A stretch of 64,000 nucleotides of DNA from Odontocerum albicorne (GCA_949825065.1 OX463864.1:15761327-15825326); one strand, 5' to 3'. Shown: positions 1-11,647, numbered from the stretch's first letter. Translations and numbers: made by a program. Notes: a model not told the origin generated them from the letters alone.

Positions 1-354
1 ATCTACTGTGCACGTACAGGTTACTTGAATTTAATCACATTCCCTCAGACCTTGGTACTCCTTGCTAATACTGTAGTTTTTTTGGCAAGTAATCAACTGT
101 TTATACTTTCATTTTTTTAAAACGCCAATGATGCTAAAATACTCGTGTTTTTGGAAAACATAACTGGCTGATATATCCTAAAGGATATATGATAAACAAA
201 TAATAAAACGTTAATTAAGAAGGACGCAACATGAAAGGAGTTTACGACATGTATTTTTTTCAAAAACCGAACAATAATTTTGTTTTTTTTTCAAGAACTT
301 TACTATCCACATAACCACGTGTCACCGTTAGTACTGACTAGAATATTCTTGCAG

Positions 355-960
355 ATTTCAAAAGAGTGTGGACTGAAAAACATCTTACGTCCTCGCGGCT
401 TGGCTCGCCCTCCTATTAGTAGGGGTGCATCTTAATTGAAAGGATGTTATGAAGTAAGCCCATACATTTTGATTAGCTTTTTTTCTCGAATGTATTTTCT
501 TTTCCATTGCCTTAACATGTACTATCTGTCCAATGTGAAATATGACTGACGGGAAATGAAATACAAGACATTGTTTATTTTTAGTTTACATTACCTTTTA
601 TTCAAAATACACTCCTTGTGAATCAATACAATATTGGAAGAGGCTGTAAAATTTTCTGAAGTACTCCTGAAACTCATTCTTTGGAATTTAATGTTGGCAC
701 GTTGCTCCTTTCTTTTTCCGACCGAGACTCAGAAAGTACTGTCAATTGTTACGTCATTACGAATGAACCAGCGATGCCAGCGCCTTGAAACTTTTACGGA
801 AGATAGTCTAAATGTGTCGCTAGTTAATTACTTTATTCATCCATAGATGGCGTTGGTGGTTACGCGGAAAAAAATCGCATTAGACAGACCATATGTGTGA
901 GTTTTGGATATATTATATTTACATACCATTTCGCTATCAATAAACCAATTATTAATTTAT
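355..960 (+). repeat. Dispersed 3'-UTR-like repeat (GGGCTCGCCC family), interrupted
   Basis: Begins GTGTGGACTGAAAAACATCT and ends CGCTATCAATAAACCA, with a transposase remnant inserted at about 541-870. Other copies are at 12545-12950, 15945-16160 and (minus) about 4190-4255. The end AATAAACC resembles a polyadenylation signal, suggesting a LINE 3' UTR; no coding part was linked. Confidence 0.6.
541..870 (-). pseudogene. Small transposase C-terminal fragment
   Basis: The minus strand at 650-600 reads SLFQYCIDSQGVYFE then stop, a C-terminal signature of Tc1/mariner-type transposases. The rest to 870 is too degraded to place; the plus-strand ORF at 634-846 is its shadow. It interrupts a dispersed 3' UTR-like repeat at 355-960. 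Confidence 0.45.
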
Positions 961-982
961 TTATTATATGTTAAAAGATGTG

Positions 983-1052
983 CATGACCGCGCGGTAACG
1001 TACTGAACTTCCGAGTGGAATGTCGCCGATTCGAACCCCGCACTGTGCTACT
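983..1052 (+). other. tRNA-like sequence, possible third SINE head
   Basis: TGACCGCGCGGTAACG resembles an A box and GATTCGAACCCC a B box, 43 bases apart. It has no convincing cloverleaf and sits beside the 63-bp array, so a SINE relic is more likely than a tRNA gene. Confidence 0.3.
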
Positions 1053-1096
1053 CCGCTCGAATGACACAGCCATTTTTCCGCCTAGTATTCTGGGGT

Positions 1097-2345
1097 ATAA
1101 GAATACATATAATAATGTCTAGTATACATATAATAACGCCTACTATTCAGAAGTATAAGGATACATATCATATAATAACGCCTAGTATACATATAATAAC
1201 GCCTAGTATTCAGGAGTATAAGGATACATATCATATAATAACGCCTAGTATACATATAATAACGCCTACTATTCAGAAGTATAAGGATACATATCATATA
1301 ATAACGCCTAGTATACATATAATAACGCCTATTATTCAGGAGTATAAGGATACATATCATATAATAACGCCTAGTATACATATAATAACGCCTACTATTC
1401 AGAAGTATAAGGATACATATCATATAATAACGCCTAGTATTCAGGAGTATAAGGATACATATCATATAATAACGCCTAGTATACATATAATAACGCCTAC
1501 TATTCAGAAGTATAAGAATACATATATAATAACGCCTAGTATACATATAATAACGCCTAGTATTCAGGAGTATAAGGATACATATCATATAATAACGCCT
1601 AGTATACATATAATAACGCCGAGTATTCAGGAGTATAAGGATACATATCATATAATAACGCCTAGCATACATATAATAACGCCTAGTATTCAGGAGTATA
1701 AGGATACATATCATATAATAACGCCTAGTATACATAAAATAACGCCTAGTATTCAGGAGTATAAGGATACATATCATATAATAACGCTTAGTATACATAT
1801 AATAACGCCTAGTATTCAGGAGTATAAGGATACATATCATATAATAACGCCTAGTATACATATAATAACGCCTAGTATTCAGGAGTATAAGGATACATAT
1901 CATATAATAACGCCTAGTATACATATAATAACGCCTAGTATTCAGGAGTATAAGGATACATATCATATAATAACGCCTAGTATACATATAATAACGCCTA
2001 GTATTCAGGAGTATAAGGATACATATCATATAATAACGCCTAGTATACATATAATAATGCCTAGTATTCAGGAGTATAAAGATACATATCATATAATAAC
2101 GCCTAGTATACATATAATAACGCCTAGTATTCAAGAGTATAAGGATACATATCATATAATAACGCCTAGTATACATATAATAACGCCTAGTATTCAGGAG
2201 TATAAGGATACATATCATATAATAACGCCTAGTATACATATAATAACGCCTAGTATTCAGGGGTATAAGGATACATATCATATAATAACGCCTAGTATAC
2301 ATATAATAACGCCTAGTATTCAGGAGTATAAGGATACATATAATA
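1097..2345. repeat. 63-bp minisatellite, about 20 copies
   Basis: The unit is a doublet of a shorter block (CATATAATAACGCCTAGTAT) plus TCAGGAGTATAAGGATACA. Because 63 is a multiple of three and the unit has no stop in some frames, long ORFs run on both strands (435 and 423 codons); they are repeat artefacts, not genes. Early units (1100-1560) vary more than later ones, so expansion was toward the right side. Confidence 0.95.
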
Positions 2346-2361
2346 GGATACATATAATCGT

Positions 2362-3531
2362 TTCTTAAAATAAATACAAGCCGGTGTGCTCCGACCGTTT
2401 CACTTCAGTGTGTCATCGGATCCAGAACAACGATGTAGCCGGTGAGTTTGCTGGTGTGCAATGACTCACTCACTTAAAAGAAAAACAAACTCCACGGCAA
2501 AGCTTCGCTTTCCAACTGAATTACCGTTGAGATGGTGAGAAGATACTCTATTACGATGCCCAGCAACGACGAATGTTTTATTAAAAATTTTATCTTAGTA
2601 ATGAAAATTACGATACAATGCTCCTCTTAAGAGACACGCCGTGATTAAATGCATGTACATTTTTAATATATTCATCAACTCGATTACGGTGATTTTTAAA
2701 TCATACTTACTAATTTTAGACGTAGTTTTGACTTTATAGAACGATATGCCTTCTATGACATCACTCTATCTACCCCTCGAAGGTCTCCAGTATATTTATG
2801 ACCGTCACAAGTCTGATAGAATCATTCAAATTATTACAAACTCAACAATGACACAACCAAGTAAAAACTATTTAAATCAATATTCACAGTTTTTCAACAC
2901 TTTCTTCTAACAAATTTCAAACACAAACACATTTTTTTCAACCGTTAATTTCAACATTTTATAAATGAATATATCGTTTTTTTTTTCATATGTTAAACAC
3001 ACGAACACTTTTTTATATATATTTTTCACATCACAAATTCCATATTTGATACCCACCGGTCGATGAACTTGGAATGTTGAGAATACACACATCTGTATTG
3101 CGAGATATCGTGTTTTGGTGGTGATAACACTATATTGTTACTGGCAACCAGGGCAATGTTTTACGGGATAAAAAATATGTATAAAGAATTTATCAATTTC
3201 AATTGTTATTCTTTTAAAAAGACTTTTTTTTCGTTCAACGAATAGCTGCAATATTTAACATTGAAAACTGAGATATTTATTTTTTATTCAATTTTATAAA
3301 TTCACTGTATCAAATTTGCTAAGATGATAGTCCACAATATGTGCAGTATTCGGTAACCAATATTCACAGTTTTTCACCACTTTCATTGATGCAATAAGTG
3401 AAACGTGAACCTAGAAAAATACTGAAAGAAACTGAATAAACGCTGTAGAAATACGTGCAGTGAGAAGAATACACAACAAACATAATTAATTAATTCATTC
3501 AAATAGGTTCAATTAATAGCGACATAATATC
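2362..3531. other. AT-rich stretch, nothing recognised
   Basis: No ORF with a domain and no clear repeat. A possible weak inner duplication of TATTCACAGTTTTTCA (2881 and 3361) is the only pattern noticed. Confidence 0.5.
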
Positions 3532-3533
3532 TA

Positions 3534-4090
3534 ATGGGTCTTTCAAATTGAGCGGTTTTTTTAATTCAATTTTTTTTAATTCTTGAATAAAACACACAAT
3601 TTGCTTTGATTTCAAAAAAAAATTATTGGCCATTGAAGCATAGTGTATGACATTTAAACACAAAAAAACAAATCTGTCAAATGTCCACCTTTTGCAGTTC
3701 CACAGTTGTCCACTCTTTTGTCAAAATTTTCGATGACATTTTGGCATAATTGCGGTTCTAACTCACCAATAACCCGAATAATTTCGTCCTTCAACCCAGG
3801 AATTGATTGGGGGTCATTCTTAGAGAACTGGCTTTTCACTTAACCCCAGAGAAAATAGTTCAACGGTGCTAGATTGCATGATCTTGGTGACCAATTAACA
3901 TCACCGTTTCCGGAGATTACAATATATAAAATAATTCAACAATTTGAACGCGTTGTTGTATTGTATACGACTCCATTTTTATAAATGTAATACATTACAC
4001 ATCTCAAATGTCAAAAGACCCAGGCAAGTTCGCGACGCCATCTGTGTTTTATCCAAGAATTAAAAAAAACACTCAATTTGAAAGACCCTT
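3534..4090 (-). mobile_element. Non-autonomous ITm transposon with transposase C-terminus
   Basis: Both ends carry inverted repeats reading GGGTCTTTCAAATTGAG inward, with TA at 3532 and 4091. The interior on the minus strand encodes PRSCNLAPLNYFLWG, a stop, then VKSQFSKNDPQSIPGLKDE and PQLCQNVIENF. This is the last-catalytic-residue region and C-terminus of an IS630/Tc1/mariner transposase. At 557 bp it is a deletion derivative. Confidence 0.78.
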
Positions 4091-4289
4091 TACATATACT
4101 CGTATATCCGTGAAATTATACATACATTTTATGCCAATGGAAAATCATTTAAGAGAGAAGGTACAAATGATCTGATTTCATTTCATACATTCTCCTAATC
4201 GAGATACACCCCCACCAACGGAGGGCGAACTCGGCCGTGAGGGCGGAATATAGTATGTGTTTTCAGCCCTATGTTCAGTTGTATGTACA

Positions 4290-4640
4290 TAGAATGACAA
4301 TGTATGTCAGAATACGGAATGAAGTTATGAGGGGTGAATGTGAATTTAAGACTGTCTATTATGTAATGAAGAAGAGCATGCTGAGATGGTTTGGGCATTT
4401 CGAATGAATGAATGAAGAAATACTAACAAAACAAAAATGTTGTCCAAAAATGAATGGATAGCAATCAAATGAATTATATTTTGAAAGTGGGAAATGTAAA
4501 AAGTTAGAAAAAAATATGTGTTGTGTAACAAGGATTATATTGATGTGGGAGGGCCAAATATGTGTCACGATAAGAAAGTCTGGCGCTCAGTCTTCTGTCT
4601 ACCCCGACAGGAAGACGGCATGATTTTATGTATGTACATT
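4290..4640 (+). pseudogene. LINE ORF2 C-terminal fragment
   Basis: Reads YVRIRNEVMRGECEFK and KKSMLRWFGHF, a common LINE C-terminal signature. After a degraded stretch it reads GRPNMCHDKKVWRS near 4550 and a run resembling the ORF end at 4600-4640. Similar sequence recurs at 15010-15185, 27420-27580 and 49390-49480 (plus) and at 14000-14215, 39237-39365, 39845-39992 and 46860-47195 (minus). Confidence 0.6.
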
Positions 4641-4689
4641 ATTACATAAGTTACATTATAGCTGATTATTATGTAAGTCAAGTACAACT

Positions 4690-5060
4690 GATTATCTGGG
4701 GAGTTTTTGTGGTACTGCGATGATAGTCGAGTCTATAATTTACGAAGGGATATCCACTCAGCCTTACATCGGTTCATATTCGGACCGATTACCTACATCG
4801 ATCTAGTGGCATCAAAAGATAATTTGCTGCATTCGAAGTTTTCTCTTAAAGTACTAGCAACTTACTAGGCTGTTGGAACTCTAGTCCTTAGGCCACTTTA
4901 TAGGTATATTTACTGCGCTGCAAGTTATTTTCCTTCCCCAATGACGTCGGACCTAAAGACGGCCGTTGTTACTATTTTTTCACTCAGGTGTGTCGCTGCT
5001 GGAAGAAGAGTCCATTTGGGCAGTTCCTGCTTCGTCACTTTGTAATGTTAAACTCGTGAA
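4690..5060 (-). repeat. Dispersed repeat with a DSSSSSDTPE coding end
   Basis: The minus strand reads SDEAGTAQMDSSSSSDTPE then stop. The plus strand at 33640-33920 reads TDEEGTALRDSSSGGDTPEC, and the two regions share about 250 further bases (CACTAGATCG, AGTGGATATCCC/GTGGAGATCCC, ATCGCAGTA). A mobile element of unknown type with a Ser-rich protein end. Confidence 0.5.
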
Positions 5061-5124
5061 AATATTTCGATATTTTAGTGTAGATCGCTCTGATAAATGG
5101 TAGGTTAAGTTCGCACCAGTTTCA

Positions 5125-5448
5125 CAAATTACGTATCGCGTGCTTACCTGCATTGGTCTGGACACGTAGCTCGCATGCATGTTTACAAAATCACAATGAA
5201 TATCCTCTTTGATGAGGAAACGGAAGGCAGAAGAAAGCACAGTAGACAGCGCAAGAGATATAGAGGTATACTGCGTGAGACGTTTACGAAGATTAATGTT
5301 CAACACAACTTGGAAGCGACCAACAGCAGATAAAGCCAAATGGAGTGGAACTGTTGCCAGTTATCAAAGAGGCAATGGAGAAAGAAGATTGGATCGTATG
5401 ATGTCCGACTTTGAATACAAATCACAAAATTTTAAATACAGTATTTAG
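5125..5448 (+). pseudogene. LINE C-terminal fragment (WSGHVARM type)
   Basis: Reads CLHWSGHVARMHVYK, then ILFDEETEGRRKHSRQRKRY and ILRETFTKINVQHNLEAT. The homology continues after a frameshift near 5310 as ADKAKWSGTVASYQRGNGE. This order (GHVARM, basic RGRxRKRY block, W-x-ASDR...W) is the common C-terminus of many animal LINE ORF2 proteins. Confidence 0.7.
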
Positions 5449-5710
5449 TTTATAGGCCGGACTGTGAATTTGGCCATGTTCTGAGCGTTTAACACTTAAT
5501 AGTTCCACTAAGCATGTTGAGAGTTCAATCTCTGGGTAGAACAAGACGATTTGGGGGGCTTGTCGCGGGGAGTTAGCAACATACGATCTAAAAAATTGTA
5601 TAGGCGCAATTCAGTATTAAGAAACGCGCTGTAAATATCAAATTTCGACCTTAGACAAAATTCAAGAAAATTTATTCGTTATATATAATAGAATTCCACA
5701 CAACGGTGTA

Positions 5711-5946
5711 TAGTACTCGGCAGTAAGTAATTAATACACATCGGACTTAAGAAAGAGACTGTCGGCCATAATCGGCTAACTTCGGCTTTGTAGAGCGTCG
5801 TCTCTGTCGCTTGACAACGACTGACAAATCGCGACGGAACACGTGTATGAATGACAGAGTCAACGCTCTATAAAGCAGAAGTTAGCCGATTATGGCCGAC
5901 AGTCTCTTTCTTAAGCCCGATGTGTATTACTTACCACCGGATACTG
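5711..5946. mobile_element. Foldback MITE with about 85-bp inverted repeats
   Basis: The left arm (about 5711-5797) and right arm (about 5866-5946) are near-perfect reverse complements, including AAGAAAGAGACTGTCGGCC and CATAATCGGCTAACTTC. The loop is about 68 bases. TA flanks both sides (5709 and 5947), which fits a Tc1/mariner-type MITE. There is no coding capacity. Confidence 0.85.
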
Positions 5947-6084
5947 TACGATGTTTGCTTTTTTCACATTCACGTTTCACTTCAAAATTGGTACTAAACC
6001 ATACTTCAAAATTGGTACTAAAATCGCGATATAAAATATCTTGATTTTAACACTGTCCGGTTCGAGTATACCATATATGCATAC

Positions 6085-6558
6085 AGATATTGTTTATTGG
6101 CCTTTCCAGTTCACCGCTCCTCTTTCTTTAGGTCGTCCTTTACTGTCCATGCAGTGAGACTCTGGAATCATTTACATACCAATATAAGACTCGCTCCGTC
6201 CTTGGCATGTTTTAAGAAGCGACTGAAAAACTTCTTAATTTCTAGTCAGTAAAATAACGTGTTTCATTCCTGATTTTTCTTTTCCTTTCCTCTCCACCAT
6301 CCCTTCCTTTCCTTTTGATTGATGATATCTCACTTTATATGAAAAATAATGTTCGGGTGATTGTCCGTCTTTGAGGGGTTCGTGGGCACGTGCTCACGTA
6401 TGTGTTTATGGACTTCGTGGGGATGGATAGTCATTTGAATGATTTATGCGACCATGTAACTTGCTTCATTTACTTTTGTCTAGTTGGTTGGAAAAGATTG
6501 TCGCCTGGCAATAAGCCCGTCAGATTGTATTGCAATAAAAGTGTTAAATAAATAAATA
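6085..6558 (+). mobile_element. LINE family A: RT C-terminus and 3' UTR
   Basis: Coding remnants read TVHAVRLWNHLHTN then LAPSLACFKKRLKNFLIS and stop near 6245, the usual C-terminal end of a Jockey-like ORF2. The 3' UTR continues to AGATTGTATTGCAATAAAAG and a TAAATAAATA tail at 6545-6558. The 5' part is missing, as in most LINE copies. The same 3' UTR occurs at 9240-9432, 9560-9790 and reversed at 39497-39778. Confidence 0.75.
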
Positions 6559-6559
6559 A

Positions 6560-6990
6560 AAATATGTTTGAGTGTCCCAATGACTTCGTTTCCTATCGTT
6601 TCATGCCGTTCGATATCCCTTGTAACTCTTCCATCATATAACAAAATACTAACCAAATAGCAGATTCCCTCTACTAGTTCTAATCTTTCACTACTCGCCC
6701 ATATATTGCATTTACTTTTCCTTTCACACTTTTCTATCACAATGACTTTCACTACTCGCCCATATATTGCATTTACTTTTCCTTTCACACTTTTCTATCA
6801 CAATGACTTTCACTACTCGCCCATATATTGCATTTACTTTTCCTTTCACACTTTTCTATCACAATGACTTTGAATTTCGCAATATTCTTTCTCAGATATT
6901 TCAACCTCATACAATTTACTTATCAGACTCTTAATCCATCTTCATTTTCCGCTAGCACTACCATGTCATCAGCTGTAGTTGGTTAAACAC
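6560..6990 (-). pseudogene. LINE reverse transcriptase fragment with 61-bp triplication
   Basis: On the minus strand, ADDMVVLAENEDGLR (the catalytic [Y/F]ADD region) near 6970 is followed by a stop-ridden stretch, then LELVEGICYLVSILL and DGRVTRDIERHETIGNEV, the usual thumb-region motifs of LINE RTs. A 61-bp segment is repeated about three times at 6685-6868, still within the coding remnant. Confidence 0.72.
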
Positions 6991-7245
6991 CTGTCTTCCA
7001 GCCAGGAGATTCCAGATTAGATTTGTGTTAGTACCGAATCAAAAAATGGTCTTTAGTCTGGTTTTCACTTAAAATAATAATAAAAAGACAATTTATAAAT
7101 CACCGTTTAGAGAGCAAACTCTCCTCAGCTCACTTAAGTCATTTATAACATTTTTTTATCAGTTAGAAGAGATTGCCACATGACAATAAAGCCGCAAGGT
7201 TGTACTGTATACAACGAAATTATAATATGGTACAGTATATAAAAA
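6970..7245 (+). mobile_element. Degenerate SINE family 1 copy
   Basis: A damaged head (GTAGTTGGTTAAACACCTGT) and body (AGTCTGGTTTTCACTTAA) near 6980-7070 are followed, after about 85 unrelated bases, by the tail TTAGAAGAGATTGCCACATG and AAGGTTGTACTGTATACAAC. Confidence 0.55.
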
Positions 7246-7420
7246 TTTGCTATCGCAAAACGTTTATTGGCAATAGGTTATCACAATGCAATTTTGCGTA
7301 AGATATTTTATCGAATGTGGTTCACCCGAAGGTTTTATTTAGAAAAAAATGTCGTTTTGATTTTTACAAAGACATTTTAAATAATTTCTGGTTTGATGTA
7401 ACAAATTTTCACAAAGCATA

Positions 7421-7820
7421 AAATCCTTCAGGTTGTACAGTGTGCATCGTACATGTAACATAATCCTTCAGGTTGTACAGTGTGCATCGTACATGTAACA
7501 TAATCCTTCAGGTTGTACAGTGTGCATCGTACATGTAACATAATCCTTCAGGTTGTACAGTGTGCATCGTACATGTAACATAATCCTTCAGGTTGTACAG
7601 TGTGCATCGTACATGTAACATAATCCTTCAGGTTGTACAGTGTGCATCGTACATGTAACATAATCCTTCAGGTTGTACAGTGTGCATCGTACATGTAACA
7701 TAATCCTTCAGGTTGTACAGTGTGCATCGTACATGTAACATAATCCTTCAGGTTGTACAGTGTGCATCGTACATGTAACATAATCCTTCAGGTTGTACAG
7801 TATGCATCGTACATGTAACA
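7421..7820. repeat. 40-bp minisatellite, exactly 10 copies
   Basis: Unit: TAATCCTTCAGGTTGTACAG followed by TGTGCATCGTACATGTAACA. Copies are almost identical (first base of the array and one base of the last unit differ), so it is very young or homogenised. CAGGTTGTACAGTGTGCA resembles the SINE/LINE tail CAGGTTGTACTGTATACA, which also lies just upstream at 7195. Confidence 0.95.
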
Positions 7821-7913
7821 TAATTTAGATAACGCATATCTTTCAAAATATGGTGCATGAAAATACCAATGTACGGGTATATGTAAAACACAGAAAATAT
7901 AAAAATAATCATA

Positions 7914-8912
7914 TACAATTATAAATGCAAGATTTGACTAGGTTAATTTAAAAGCTTATTTCTTTCTTCCAAGGGCAACGAGAATGTAGCAACAGCTGGA
8001 CAAATACAATTATAAATGCAAGATTTGACTAGGTTAATTTAAAAGCTTATTTCTTTCTTCCAAGGGCAACGAGAATGTAGCAACAGCTGGACAAATACAA
8101 TTATAAATGCAAGATTTGACTAGGTTAATTTAAAAGCTTATTTCTTTCTTCCAAGGGCAACGAGAATGTAGCAACAGCTGGACAAATACAATTATAAATG
8201 CAAGATTTGACTAGGTTAATTTAAAAGCTTATTTCTTTCTCCCATGGGCAACGAGAATGTAGGAACAGCTGGACAAATACAATTATAAATGCAAGATTTG
8301 ACTAGGTTAATTTAAAAGCTTATTTCTTTCTCCCATGGGCAACGAGAATGTAGGAACAGCTGGACAAAAACAATTATAAACGCAAGATTTGACTAGGTTA
8401 ATTTAAAAGCTTATTTCTTTCTTCCAAGGGCAACGAGAATGTAGCAACAGCTGGACAAATACAATTATAAATGCAAGATTTGACTAGGTTAATTTAAAAG
8501 CTTATTTCTTTCTCCCATGGGCAACGAGAATGTAGGAACAGCTGGACAAATACAATTATAAATGCAAGATTTGACTAGGTTAATTTAAAAGCTTATTTCT
8601 TTCTCCCAAGGGCAACGAGAATGTAGCAACAGCTGGACAAATACAATTATAAATGCAAGATTTGACTAGGTTAATTTAAAAGCTTATTTCTTTCTTCCAA
8701 GGGCAACGAGAATGTAGGAACAGCTGGACAAATACAATTATAAATGCAAGATTTGACTAGGTTAATTTAAAAGCTTATTTCTTTCTCCCATGGGCAACGA
8801 GAATGTAGGAACAGCTGGACAAATACAATTATAAACGCAAGATTTGACTAGGTTAATTTAAAAGCTTATTTCTTTCTTCCAAGGGCAACGAGAATGTAGG
8901 AACAGCTTGACC
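7914..8912. repeat. 91-bp minisatellite, 11 copies
   Basis: Each unit holds AAGATTTGACTAGGTTAATT, an AAGCTT site and GAGAATGTAGCAACAGCTGG. Two subtypes alternate (CTTCCAAGGG with GTAGCAAC, and CTCCCATGGG with GTAGGAAC). The last unit runs straight into LINE coding sequence at 8895; the end of the unit appears to be LINE-derived. Confidence 0.95.
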
Positions 8913-9432
8913 AATTACAGCGTCTTCAAAATGTTTGCCTAAGATTTATTTTTAACCTACGAAAGTATGATCATATCACTTCATACTAGAAGGCATTGTA
9001 CTGGTTGAACGTTAGAAATATACGCCAAATTCACATACTCTCTATTGTATAATATCCTTAACTGTCCCGCCACCCCTCTTATGTCTTCGAAAATGTTCAG
9101 CGTCTTTCCGATCGTGGACTAGCACTACGCTCAAACAGAGATTGTTTATTGGCTTTTCCAGTTCACCGTTCCTCTTTTTTCAAATCGTTCTTTACTGTCC
9201 ATGCAGTGAGACTCTGGAACCAGTTACACACCAATGTTCGGCCTTTTCCTTTGATTGATGATATCTCACTTTTACTTTTATATGTTAATTTCCGTAAATT
9301 TCATAATCTTTTGAATATTTTTTGGGTCCACGTAACTTGCTTTATTTACTTTTGTCTGGTTAGTCGGAAGATATTGTCGCCTTGCAATAAATCCGCGAGA
9401 TTGTATTTACAACGAAGTGTTAAATAAATGTA
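8895..9432 (+). mobile_element. LINE family A: second 5'-truncated copy
   Basis: Starts at the 3' edge of the 91-bp minisatellite with QLDQLQRLQNVCLRFIFNL, then a degraded region, SDRGLALRSNRD and FTVHAVRLWNQL. Part of the C-terminus is deleted near 9245; the 3' UTR ends GTGTTAAATAAATG. The frame holds several stops. A third short copy begins at 9494 with TGGAGACTCTGGAAACAG and ends near 9790. Confidence 0.75.
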
Positions 9433-9493
9433 CTTTTATTTTAATAAAGTAATATAGGAACAGTATATATTAACCAAGTCAAACATTTTATGG

Positions 9494-9790
9494 AGACTCT
9501 GGAAACAGTTACAAACCAATGTTAGACTCGCTCCGTCCTTGGCATGCTTTAAGAAGCGACTGAAAAAACTACTAATTTCTAGTCAGTAATGTAACGTGTT
9601 TCATTCCTGATTTTCCTTTCCTTTCCACCATCCTTTTCCTTTTCCTTTGATTGATGATATCTCACTTTTACTTTTATTATGTACATATATTGTTCATAAA
9701 TTACATATGTTAAAGATGAATAATCATTTCAATTATTTTTTTGAGAATGTAACTTCCTTTATTTACTTTTATCTGCTTGATTGGCAGAGT
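9494..9790 (+). mobile_element. LINE family A: third short copy
   Basis: Matches the C-terminal codons and 3' UTR of the copies at 6150 and 9210 (CTCGCTCCGTCCTTGGCATG, AAGAAGCGACTGAAAAA). It is truncated at 5' and loses the final tail where the mariner-like relic begins. Confidence 0.7.
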
Positions 9791-9794
9791 TTTA

Positions 9795-10640
9795 CGTACT
9801 TTTGAAAATTAAAAAATCAACAGGGGCAAAGCCGGGACTATATGGTGAGTAAATCAAATTTTAAAAACCACAATATCGAATGACAGTCTTCACAGCAACA
9901 AAACTGTGCATCTGCGCATTGTCATGCAATAATCTCACGCCTCGTAACAGCTTTTCTCGCAATTTTGTTTTTTATGGTATGCTTTATTTTTTTCATTTAT
10001 GATACATAATACTCGCCAGTAACCGTAGTGTTTCTCTCTTTTAAGTAAATCAGTAGAATTCCCTGATAATCCCAAAATATTTAACTTATGTCACCGTAGC
10101 TTTTTTGGGTTGTGGTGATCCCGGATGGTGCCACTCCATCGAGTTCCTTTTCAGACGATCATGATACAAAACCATTGTTTGATTCCCCGCGACAATTGAT
10201 TCAATTATTTTGCTTTCATCCATTTATACCTATTTTTTCCATCATCTATTAGGCTAGCACTCAATAGTGTTGGCACCCACCTTATTCATGGCACGATCTT
10301 CATGTAGAATTTGAAGTAGGTACTGTGGTTTTGGAAAAACCACACCTTGCTGCTATATCTTTGATTAGTCTTATGTCTTGCCCCACTTGCTCTTGCACTG
10401 TTTCTGGAGTGAGTGCTTCTGCATTTCTGCATTGACAAGGGTCATCTTCAATTGATTTTAATATTTTCCGTTATTTTGAAAGAAATTTGATAAACGCTTG
10501 ATATTCGATGTTTAACATTTCAGAATATAATGAAACGACACTAGTTGATATATCACTAAGAATAGAGGTATCAAATTTTAACTGTAACATCGCGTGACCA
10601 TGCAATGGGCTTAGCGTTTTATACTCTATATTTGTCAGTT
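9795..10640 (-). pseudogene. Degenerate mariner-like transposase
   Basis: Several frames on the minus strand show the order of an IS630/Tc1/mariner transposase: ALTPETVQEQVGQDIRLIKD, then FWDYQGILLI, TTVTGEYYVS, a KKIKHTIKNKIARK stretch, and finally PYSPGFAPVDFLIF with the last catalytic Asp. Stops and frameshifts are frequent. The usual HDNAPAH block is damaged. Ends were not resolved. Confidence 0.68.
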
Positions 10641-11647
10641 TATACTCTATATTTTTGAGACGGGAAATTTTCAGACCTTAGTGGTTAATTAAGCTCAAAA
10701 GACCTAATCAGCTACAAAAAAGTATTTGTATTTGGATCGTCAATTTAATTTGAAAACTCTAAATTGTACTCGTATGTAACTATTTTCTTACAGCCGACAT
10801 ATGCTAATTTAATAAAATAAAATATATAAAAATGGAAGAGAAGAGCCCATACCCTGAAAAAATAGACTGATAGTGGGGCAATATAAGTTTTTCTATTACG
10901 AATTTTGATAAGCACTAGGTGACACAGGTCAGATCTTATAATCTAATTCACGCCATTTTATTTAACAAAAATAGAGAAAGAATGTGCGTAACAGTATTTG
11001 ACAGGACATACCATTCTTCTTTTTCTTTCTTGATATACTAAACGTTAATGCATTCCATGCACGGGTTTTGAGTTTTTTTATAAAGTTTCTGAACTATAAT
11101 GTTATAAAATTGTGATTATATATAAAATATTCACGGAATAAACTACTTACTACACCTATAAATACATTTTATATTAATTTTCCAAATAAAATACCGATTA
11201 AACACAACAATACCGCCCAAGGTTAACAGGCGTCTGGATTTCGGCGGGAATCTCACGATTTAGAAACTGTAATCCCGACTCTCGATACACGTTCTGTAAT
11301 TTCAGTTTTTTGTAAAGAATTAAAAAGTCGAACTTGAAAAGAAAGACATTATTTTTATAATTGCAATTTTTGAATGATGGTAGGTGGACAAGTTCAGAGA
11401 ACAGACGAAAACATTTAAAATATTAAGGATAATTTGATACATGGTTTTTTTTGGTATTTTTTGTAATAAAAATGTTTCATCAATGTGTTATGGGAATAAA
11501 ATGTTATAAAATAAAATAATAAAAATGGGAATAAAATAAAATAATAAAAATGTTTCATCAATGTGTTATGGGGTACACGTAGCATAAAAATGTTGAATTA
11601 AATGTATTAAAAAGTAAGGTTTTTTAGTTGTCTTTAATTACAATAAA
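10641..11647. other. AT-rich stretch, one small duplication
   Basis: AAAAATGTTTCATCAATGTG occurs at 11468 and 11547, a direct duplication about 79 bases apart. Otherwise nothing recognised. Confidence 0.5.

Noticed and set aside
1061..2368. 435-codon and 423-codon ORFs on opposite strands as repeat-protein genes
   Set aside because: Both come from a 63-bp tandem repeat with a period divisible by three; no start context, domain or non-repeat portion.
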